Origin: PFJX01 sp964646585
Lineage (GTDB): Bacteria > Pseudomonadota > Gammaproteobacteria > Burkholderiales > Thiobacillaceae
Direction: 5' to 3'
Length of the DNA: 37,786 nt
Assembly: GCA_964646585.1 (NCBI GenBank)
Contig: CAZYEY010000040.1
Location: 1-37,786, forward strand
In this document: positions 25,785 through 31,163 of the stretch, piece after piece
Numbering within the stretch: position 1 is the stretch's first letter
Layout of the letters: every line of letters starts with the position of its first letter
Notes under the pieces: generated by a model
What the model saw: the letters and a program-made list of their open reading frames with translations, nothing else
Database searches by the model: none
What the model was told of the DNA's origin: nothing
Translations under genes and position numbers: made by a program

Positions 25785-27821
25785 TCAGTGGGCGGTGGCG
25801 CCTTCCGCGTGGATGCCGGTGTTCTGGCGAACGTAGAGTTCGTCCCACATTGCCTCGGAACGCCTGTCGCGGAACAGCAGCGAGAAGACGATCACACAGA
25901 GGAAACCCAGGGGAATGGAGATGAGGCCCGGGTTCTTCAGCAGGAAGAAGGGCTTTTCCAGACCCATCATGCTGGTGGTCTGGCCCTCGAACTTCTTCAG
26001 ATCGCCTTCCGCCTTGGCCTTGGCTTTCTCGATGGCCGCGATGTCCTTCTTCACCGCTTCGATTTCCCTGGCGTCGGTCAGGGTGGCCAGTTGATCGCGC
26101 AGCTTGCCCAGCTTCTCGGCGGCGCCTGGCTTGGCGGGCTTCTCGGGAGAGGCGGCCTTGGCGGGCTCGGACTTCACGCAGCCCTCCAGGGCGAACAGTT
26201 CGCACATGAAGCTGGAAGCGGCCACGGCAGGCTTGGCTTCCCTGGCGGGCTGGGCGGGCTCGCCTTCCAGAACCTTCCTGGCGGCCTTGATCTCGGCCAG
26301 GGGATAGGTCATGTTCGGGGAGACCATCACCAGCCCGATGGCGGTGATGGAGCCCACGACCATGCCGGCGACGATGCCGTAAGTGTTGGTCCGCTTCCAA
26401 TACAGGGTCAGAAACACGGCGGGCAGGTTGGAGGACGCGGCCACGGCGAAGGCCAGGGCCACCAGATGGGCCACGTTCTGGCCCTCGGCGGCGATGCCCA
26501 CGTAGATGGCCAGGATGCCGACGATGATGGAAGACACCCGGGCGGCGATCACCTGCTCCTGGGGAGAGGCATGGTCACCCTTGATGACGCCCACGTAGAT
26601 GTCGTGGGCCATGGCAGAGGCGGCGGCCAGCACCAGGCCGGCCACCACCGCCACGATGGTGGCGAAGGCCACGGCCGCGACGAAGGCCAGGAACAGGTTG
26701 CCGAGCATGGACTGAGCCCCGCCGCCCACGAACTGGGCCAGCAGTGGCGCGGCCATGTTGCCCCCCTTGTCCAGGGCGATGATGTTGGCGGAGCCCACGT
26801 TGATGGCCGCACCCATGCCCAGGAACAGGGTCAGGACGTAGAAGCCGCCGATGATGGCCATGGCCCAGATCACGGACTTGCGGGCGTCCTGGGCGGTGGG
26901 CACGGTGAAGAAGCGCATCAGGATGTGGGGCATGCCAGCGGTGCCCAGCACCAGGGCCATGCCCAGGGAGACCTGGTCGATGGGGTTCTTCAGGAACAGG
27001 CCGGGCTCCAGGAAACGCTGGCCGAGTTCCTGGGCGGTCATGTTGGTGGCGGCATCGCCCACCAGCTTGGCCACCTGCTTCTGCACGCCGGGGTTGTCCA
27101 CCACGGCCTGGAGGAAGCCGGGCAGGCTGAAGCCATACTGGCCCCAGGTGAACATGACCAGCAGGATGGAGGCGGTCACCAGAAGGACGGCCTTGATGAT
27201 CTGCACCCAGGTGGTGGCCTTCATGCCGCCGAACACCACGTAGGTCAGCATCAGCACGCCCACGCCGATCACGGAGACGTGGTAGTCGATGCCGATCAGG
27301 GTCTTGATCAGCACGCCACCGCCCACCATCTGGGCGGTCAGATAGAAGGTGGACACGGTGATGGTGGACAGGGCCGCCACGGTCTTGGCGGCCTTGGGGT
27401 CGTTGCGGAAGGCCAGGATGTCCCCCAGGGTGTACTTGCCGATATTGCGGCAGGGCTCGGCGATCACCAGCAGCACGGTGATGTAGGCCACCAGCCAGCC
27501 CACCGAGTACATGAAGCCGTCATAGCCATATAGGGAGATCAGGCCGGCGATGCCCAGGAAGGATGCAGCGGACAGGTAGTCGCCGGCGATGGCCCAGCCG
27601 TTCTGGACGCCGGTGACGGAACGGCCGGCGGCATAGAACTCCGAGGTGGAGTGGGTCTGCCGGGCGGCCCAGTAGGTCACGTACATGGTCAGGGCGATGA
27701 TCGCGCCGAACACGGCGAAGGTCATCCACTTGAACTCGTCGGCCACGGCCCCGGTGCCGGCGAAGGCCAGCGAGCTCGCGGCGGCGAGAGCGGCGGCGGC
27801 GCCAATCAGTTTCAGGTTCAT
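25785..27821 (-). CDS. actP: Cation/acetate symporter (ActP-like) with cytoplasmic insertion
   Basis: 678 residues, inner-membrane sodium:solute symporter taking up acetate or related short acids. It begins with an N-terminal signal-like hydrophobic stretch (LIGAAAALAAASSLAFA), then YWAARQTHSTSEFYAAGRSV, GDYLSAASFLGIAGLISLYG, TLGDILAFRNDPKAAKTVAA and TAGMPHILMRFFTVPTAQDA, all characteristic of ActP. E. coli ActP is about 549 residues. The extra length is mainly a hydrophilic Ala/Lys/Glu-rich insertion at residues about 507-616 (nt 25974-26303) before the last helices, with a CELFALEGC pair. It starts 10 bp after the DUF485 gene and forms an operon with it. Upstream tandem regulator sites suggest two-component control. 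Confidence 0.94.
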   Translation of the reverse strand: MNLKLIGAAAALAAASSLAFAGTGAVADEFKWMTFAVFGAIIALTMYVTYWAARQTHSTSEFYAAGRSVTGVQNGWAIAGDYLSAASFLGIAGLISLYGYDGFMYSVGWLVAYITVLLVIAEPCRNIGKYTLGDILAFRNDPKAAKTVAALSTITVSTFYLTAQMVGGGVLIKTLIGIDYHVSVIGVGVLMLTYVVFGGMKATTWVQIIKAVLLVTASILLVMFTWGQYGFSLPGFLQAVVDNPGVQKQVAKLVGDAATNMTAQELGQRFLEPGLFLKNPIDQVSLGMALVLGTAGMPHILMRFFTVPTAQDARKSVIWAMAIIGGFYVLTLFLGMGAAINVGSANIIALDKGGNMAAPLLAQFVGGGAQSMLGNLFLAFVAAVAFATIVAVVAGLVLAAASAMAHDIYVGVIKGDHASPQEQVIAARVSSIIVGILAIYVGIAAEGQNVAHLVALAFAVAASSNLPAVFLTLYWKRTNTYGIVAGMVVGSITAIGLVMVSPNMTYPLAEIKAARKVLEGEPAQPAREAKPAVAASSFMCELFALEGCVKSEPAKAASPEKPAKPGAAEKLGKLRDQLATLTDAREIEAVKKDIAAIEKAKAKAEGDLKKFEGQTTSMMGLEKPFFLLKNPGLISIPLGFLCVIVFSLLFRDRRSEAMWDELYVRQNTGIHAEGATAH

Positions 27822-27831
27822 CTCCTAGTCC

Positions 27832-28149
27832 TCACTTGATGTTGCGGGCGTCTCGGATGATCTCGGCGGCCATGGTGTCGAACACTTTGTTCGCGCGCTT
27901 GGCATACACACCGGCGATGGTCCAGGCCACGATGAATTCCGACAGGGCGAAGAGGATGCCCACGTTCACCGGGCCCCAGACCTGGATCCTGAACAGATCC
28001 TGGTAGTAGGCCGCGCCGATGGGCAGCAGGAAGTAATAGATCACGGAGAAGATCATCAGACCCCAGAGGAAGGTGGTCTTCTTCTTGTGCAGGGCCTGGA
28101 AGCGCGGGTCGGCGTCGATGGCCGCCCAGTTCATTTCAGCTTGGGACAT
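27832..28149 (-). CDS. DUF485 membrane protein (YjcH-like), ActP partner
   Basis: 105 residues with two helices (about 28-47 and 61-82: TFLWGLMIFSVIYYFLLPIG; GPVNVGILFALSEFIVAWTI). DPRFQALHKKKTTFLW and YAKRANKVFD are DUF485 signatures. The family sits immediately upstream of actP in many Proteobacteria and is called yjcH in E. coli. The ATG at 28149 has a GGAG seven nt upstream on the minus strand; the frame open to 28209 adds non-conserved residues. It is the first gene of the actP operon. Confidence 0.94.
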   Translation of the reverse strand: MSQAEMNWAAIDADPRFQALHKKKTTFLWGLMIFSVIYYFLLPIGAAYYQDLFRIQVWGPVNVGILFALSEFIVAWTIAGVYAKRANKVFDTMAAEIIRDARNIK

Positions 28150-28207
28150 GGCAGGACTCCGTAAGAGCAACGGGAAAGGTCCGGCAAACCACGCGGACCA
28201 TGGCGGC

Positions 28208-28240
28208 ATGCTACGCGCGGGGACTTACGTGCCCCTTACA
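28208..28240 (-). promoter_or_regulatory. Direct-repeat regulator box with spaced -10, proximal to DUF485-actP
   Basis: On the minus strand TGTAAGGGGCACGTAAG (28240-28224) carries two GTAAG half-sites 11 bp apart. Exactly 10 bp later is TAGCAT (28213-28208), a -10 candidate. The expected start near 28201 gives a leader of about 50 nt before the DUF485 ATG. No -35 consensus is present, as expected when a regulator occupies that place. Confidence 0.6.
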
Positions 28241-28260
28241 AAGCGGATATGGAGGTGTGG

Positions 28261-28290
28261 AAATGAAAACCCCCCGGACGAGCCGGGGGG
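28261..28290 (-). terminator. Rho-independent terminator on the minus strand
   Basis: An 8-bp GC stem (28270-28277 with 28283-28290) with a 5-nt loop, followed on the minus strand by TTTTCATTT. There is no T-run on the plus strand. No protein gene ends here on the minus strand, so it should end a short transcript initiated between 28290 and 28370. Confidence 0.7.
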
Positions 28291-28346
28291 CGGTGCCCGT
28301 TGCCGAAGCAACGGACGGGGGAGGACCGGGCCAACGAAAGTTGGGT
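28261..28346 (-). ncRNA. Candidate small RNA with three stem-loops and intrinsic terminator
   Basis: Minus strand, about 86 nt, start placed 7 nt after the TAGGAT hexamer. Stem 1: CCAAC/GTTGG (28344-28340 with 28335-28331), loop TTTC. Linker: CCCGGTCCTCCCCCGT (28330-28315), containing TCCTCCCCC complementary to Shine-Dalgarno sequences. Stem 2: CCGTTGC/GCAACGG (28314-28308 with 28303-28297) closed as C(UUCG)G. Stem 3: CCCCCCGG/CCGGGGGG (28290-28283 with 28277-28270), followed by TTTTCATTT. The parts form a standard sRNA layout with its own regulated promoter upstream and a protein-coding promoter downstream. Not matched to a known family; expression unproven. Confidence 0.5.
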
Positions 28347-28352
28347 TGGGGT

Positions 28353-28385
28353 ATCCTAATCGCGCGCCCTTACGCCACCCTTACA
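28353..28385 (-). promoter_or_regulatory. Direct-repeat regulator box with spaced -10, distal copy
   Basis: On the minus strand TGTAAGGGTGGCGTAAG (28385-28369) has two GTAAG half-sites 11 bp apart and is identical to the proximal box at 14 of 17 positions. TAGGAT (28358-28353) follows after exactly 10 bp. It would start a transcript near 28346, the candidate small RNA. It also ends 20 bp before the divergent regulator GTG at 28406, so it may mediate autoregulation. Confidence 0.6.
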
Positions 28386-28405
28386 GCGATCCGCCGGAAT
28401 CCAAC

Positions 28406-29068
28406 GTGCGAGTACTCATCGTCGAAGACGACCCCATTCTCCAGGACAGCCTGACCCGCGCCATGCGCGCCGCCGGCTATGCCACCGACCACGCGGCGGA
28501 CGGGGAGTCGGCCCTGGCTTTGCTCAAGGCTGGCGGCTTCGATCTGGTCATTCTGGATCTGGGACTGCCCAAGCTGGATGGCTTGCAAGTGCTTAGCCGG
28601 CACCGGGCGGCGGGCAACCTGACCCCGGTGCTCATCCTCACCGCCCGGGACGGCGTGGAAGATCGGGTCAAAGGACTGGATCTGGGCGCCGACGACTACC
28701 TCAGCAAACCCTTCAACCTGGCCGAACTGGAGGCCCGGGCCCGGGCCCTGCTGCGCCGGGGCCAGGGCGGCAATCCCCACCTCACCTGCGGCACCCTGGA
28801 CTACGACAGCGTGGGCCGCCGGGCCAGCGTCGGCGGCGAGGCGCTGGAATTGTCCCAACGGGAGGTCTCCGTGCTGGAAGCCCTGCTGTTCCGTCTGGGC
28901 AAGGTGGTGAGCAAGGACCAGCTCATCGAGAGCCTGTGCGGCTATGGCGAGGAGGTCAGCGCCAACGCCATCGAGGTCTACGTCCACCGCCTGCGCAGGA
29001 AACTGGAGCCCGCCGGCGTCACCATCCGAACCCTGCGAGGCCTGGGCTATCTGATGGACAAGATTTGA
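28406..29068 (+). CDS. OmpR-family response regulator, orphan
   Basis: 220 residues from GTG 28406, which aligns with the conserved first strand (RVLIVEDDP). The receiver has phosphoacceptor Asp51 in LVILDLGLP, Thr in LILTARD, and KPFN near residue 101. The winged helix (about 122-218) has LELSQREVSVLEALL, NAIEVYVHRLRRKLE and IRTLRGLGYLM. It is of the same QseB/PmrA type as the regulator at 12375 and similar in length. No kinase gene is adjacent: moaE follows after 16 bp. Regulator boxes of matching type lie directly upstream and in front of DUF485-actP, suggesting it controls itself, the candidate small RNA and acetate uptake (inference). The frame is open far upstream but without coding character. 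Confidence 0.9.
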   Translation: MRVLIVEDDPILQDSLTRAMRAAGYATDHAADGESALALLKAGGFDLVILDLGLPKLDGLQVLSRHRAAGNLTPVLILTARDGVEDRVKGLDLGADDYLSKPFNLAELEARARALLRRGQGGNPHLTCGTLDYDSVGRRASVGGEALELSQREVSVLEALLFRLGKVVSKDQLIESLCGYGEEVSANAIEVYVHRLRRKLEPAGVTIRTLRGLGYLMDKI

Positions 29069-29084
29069 ACCGGGAAACCTGACC

Positions 29085-29549
29085 ATGAAGATTGCGGTGC
29101 AAGCCGAACCGTTCGATTTCCAGGCCGAAGTCCATGCCCTCTATCGAAGCAACCCCAAGGTGGGCGCCGTCGCCAGCTTTCTCGGCCTGGTGCGGGACGT
29201 CAACGAGGGCGAAACGGTGTCGGCGATGACCCTCGAACACTATCCCGGCATGACCGAGAAAGCCCTCGCCGACATCGTCGAGCAGGCCCGGGCGCGCTGG
29301 GAAGTCCTGGACGCCTGCGTCATCCACCGGGTCGGACCCCTGAAACCCACCGACCCCATCGTCCTGGTGGCCGTCGCCTCCGCCCACCGGGGCGACGCCT
29401 TCGCCGCCTGCGAGTTCATCATGGACTTCCTCAAGACCCGGGCGCCCTTCTGGAAGAAGGAGGCGACTCCGGCAGGGGAGAAATGGGTGGATGCCCGGGA
29501 GTCGGACGACCGGGCGGCGGCCCGCTGGCACACGCCCCCCGCCCCGTGA
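29085..29549 (+). CDS. moaE: Molybdopterin synthase catalytic subunit
   Basis: 154 residues. MoaE with MoaD inserts two sulfurs into precursor Z to form molybdopterin in molybdenum cofactor synthesis. Family segments are GAVASFLGLVRDVNEG, the LEHYPGMTEKAL region, IHRVGPLKPTDPIVLVAVAS, HRGDAFAACEFIMDFLKTRA and PFWKKEATPAGEKWVDAR with the catalytic Lys area. Length is normal. It starts 16 bp after the response regulator and its TGA overlaps the GTG start of the DUF456 gene (GTGA). The other moa genes are not in the window. Confidence 0.96.
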   Translation: MKIAVQAEPFDFQAEVHALYRSNPKVGAVASFLGLVRDVNEGETVSAMTLEHYPGMTEKALADIVEQARARWEVLDACVIHRVGPLKPTDPIVLVAVASAHRGDAFAACEFIMDFLKTRAPFWKKEATPAGEKWVDARESDDRAAARWHTPPAP

Positions 29550-30031
29550 GCGCAGATCTACTGCTTTGGCTGGCCAGCCTGGCGCTCGTTGCCCTGGGCC
29601 TCCTGGGCACGGTGCTGCCGGCCCTGCCCGGGGTGGTGCTGGTGTTTCTCGGTCTCTGGCTGGGCGCCTGGATCGACGACTATCAGAAGGTCTCCGGCCT
29701 CACCGTCGGCATCCTCGCCGCGCTCATGGCGCTCGCCTGGGTCCTGGACTACGGCGCCGCCCTGCTTGGCGCCCGGAGCGCCGGCGCCAGCCGCCAGGCC
29801 CTGCTCGGCGCCGCCCTGGGCACCCTGGCCGGGGTGTTCATGGGCTTCGTCGGCGTGCTGTTGCTCCCCCTCGTGGGGGCCATGGTGGGGGAATACCTGG
29901 CCCGTGGCAGTGAGCGCCACGCCCTGAAAGTGGGTGTGGCCACCTGGCTGGGCCTCATCGCCGGCCTGCTGGCCAAGGTGGTGATCGCCTGCGTGATGCT
30001 GGGCGTCTTCGTCCTCGCCCTGCTGTTCTGA
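29546..30031 (+). CDS. DUF456 integral membrane protein
   Basis: 161 residues from GTG 29546, which overlaps the moaE stop as GTGA. It is almost entirely hydrophobic with about four helices. LLGTVLPALPGVVLVFLGLW, LDYGAALLGARSAGASRQAL and VGVLLLPLVGAMVGEYLARG are typical of the DUF456 family, whose function is not known. The glycine-rich GALLGxxxGxxxG-type pattern resembles small conductive or flippase-like membrane proteins but no transport role is shown. The gene is convergent with the PEP-CTERM gene; the 57-bp gap holds a hairpin at 30051-30075. Confidence 0.85.
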   Translation: MSADLLLWLASLALVALGLLGTVLPALPGVVLVFLGLWLGAWIDDYQKVSGLTVGILAALMALAWVLDYGAALLGARSAGASRQALLGAALGTLAGVFMGFVGVLLLPLVGAMVGEYLARGSERHALKVGVATWLGLIAGLLAKVVIACVMLGVFVLALLF

Positions 30032-30050
30032 TGCGTGTTAGCTGTGCCCC

Positions 30051-30075
30051 CGGCTCGGGAAAAGCGCCCGAGCCG
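30051..30075. terminator. Hairpin between convergent genes
   Basis: CGGCTCGGG (30051-30059) and CCCGAGCCG (30067-30075) form a 9-bp perfect stem with loop AAAAGCG. A smaller CCCCC/GGGGG hairpin follows at 30076-30088. There is no U-tract on either side, so termination strength is uncertain; the position between two stops supports the role. Confidence 0.45.
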
Positions 30076-30088
30076 CCCCCCGTGGGGG

Positions 30089-31021
30089 CTAGGAAACACC
30101 TGGGGCGGCCCGGCGAGCTTCTTGAGAGCCCCGCTCGCGGCGGGTCCGCCAGCCCAGCAAACCCAGCCCGGCCATCAGCAGCGCGTATTCCGCCGGCTCG
30201 GGCACGGGACTGACGTCGGCGGCATAAAACGCGGCCCGGGTGAAGTTTTCTCCGTTGAACAGACTCGCGCTGCCCGCCATGTCGTAGAACGCCGAGGGCA
30301 CATCGTTGTCCAGATAAAAATACGCGGCATAGACGGCCTTGGCCTCGGGCCCATTGCCGTCCGGGTCCATATAGGCCAGGCCCAGACCGATCTGCTGATG
30401 GGTGGTGTCCAGCACCGCACTGCTGATGAGGGTGCTGATGCCCGTGGTGTTGTCGTAGTGGGAGAAATTCACCACGGCCTTGCCATCCACCCGACCGCGC
30501 ACCGCCAGGGAGACGATGTCGTTGCCGTTGCCCAGGCCGATGTCGGTGAAGCGCACGCCGTAGGCGCCGTTGGCATTGCCCGGGTTGATGAGGTTGAAGA
30601 TGCCGCCCACGGCGAAATTGCTGCTGCCCTGCTTGAGCCCGGCCAGGGAGTTCGGGTCGGTATTGGTATTCAGGATGGCCTGTTGCACGGGGGTGCCGAA
30701 ATCGTTGGGGAGGGTGCCGGAGCTGTCCAAGGTCAGGATGCCCTGGCCATTCACCACGCCCTCCGGGCCCACGCTGCCGAACACCGCATAGCTGGCCGGG
30801 CCGCCTGCGGTGAAATTGGGAGCCAAGGGAGGCGCGGCGCCATCGGCGAAGCTGTCATAGAAAATGGGAAGGGTGTTGAGCAGGTCCGCCGGGGAGTGGA
30901 TCTGGGAGAAATCCGCGTTTTTCCAGACGGCGAAGGTATCGAGCTGGAAGCTGTAGGCGTGGGCGCTGCCGGCCAGGGCGGACAGGCCGAGGGCGGCGAG
31001 AACGAGATGGGACTGTTTCAT
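30089..31021 (-). CDS. PEP-CTERM sorting domain protein (secreted, exosortase substrate)
   Basis: 310 residues. The Sec signal peptide is at 1-22 (MKQSHLVLAALGLSALAGSA, cleavage after AHA). The body is Asn/Gly/Asp-rich and beta-like (GVRFTDIGLGNGNDIVSLAV). The C-terminal tag PVPEPAEYALLMAGLGLLGW followed by RTRRER is a complete PEP-CTERM signal: PEP motif, helix, arginine cluster. Exosortase recognises it and exports the protein, usually with exopolysaccharide. Here the tail continues about 11 residues past the arginines, which is longer than usual. The ATG at 31021 has a strong GGAGG; the frame from 31039 is less likely. Exosortase genes are not in the window. The body has no recognisable domain. 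Confidence 0.92.
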   Translation of the reverse strand: MKQSHLVLAALGLSALAGSAHAYSFQLDTFAVWKNADFSQIHSPADLLNTLPIFYDSFADGAAPPLAPNFTAGGPASYAVFGSVGPEGVVNGQGILTLDSSGTLPNDFGTPVQQAILNTNTDPNSLAGLKQGSSNFAVGGIFNLINPGNANGAYGVRFTDIGLGNGNDIVSLAVRGRVDGKAVVNFSHYDNTTGISTLISSAVLDTTHQQIGLGLAYMDPDGNGPEAKAVYAAYFYLDNDVPSAFYDMAGSASLFNGENFTRAAFYAADVSPVPEPAEYALLMAGLGLLGWRTRRERGSQEARRAAPGVS

Positions 31022-31163
31022 GGCGGGATCCTCCTCCATCGCAGATGGGAAAAGCGCTTACACGAGTACTTGTGAGCACCGGATGCTTCCGGTGTCGTCT
31101 CCCGCATATTGGAAAAAGTAGGACAAAACCATGTCCGGATCAAACGGCTGAGCGCCCGGGCTT

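Noticed and set aside
25788..27533. 581-codon plus-strand His/Gly-rich frame
   Set aside because: Antisense to actP; the apparent His-richness is the complement of frequent Met, Ala and Val codons.
28200..28454. 84-codon plus-strand frame starting at 28200
   Set aside because: It crosses the regulator boxes and the candidate small RNA, has no ribosome site and overlaps the response regulator in another frame.
30035..31075. 346-codon plus-strand frame opposite the PEP-CTERM gene
   Set aside because: The minus frame has a signal peptide, GGAGG site and PEP-CTERM tag; the plus frame has none of these.
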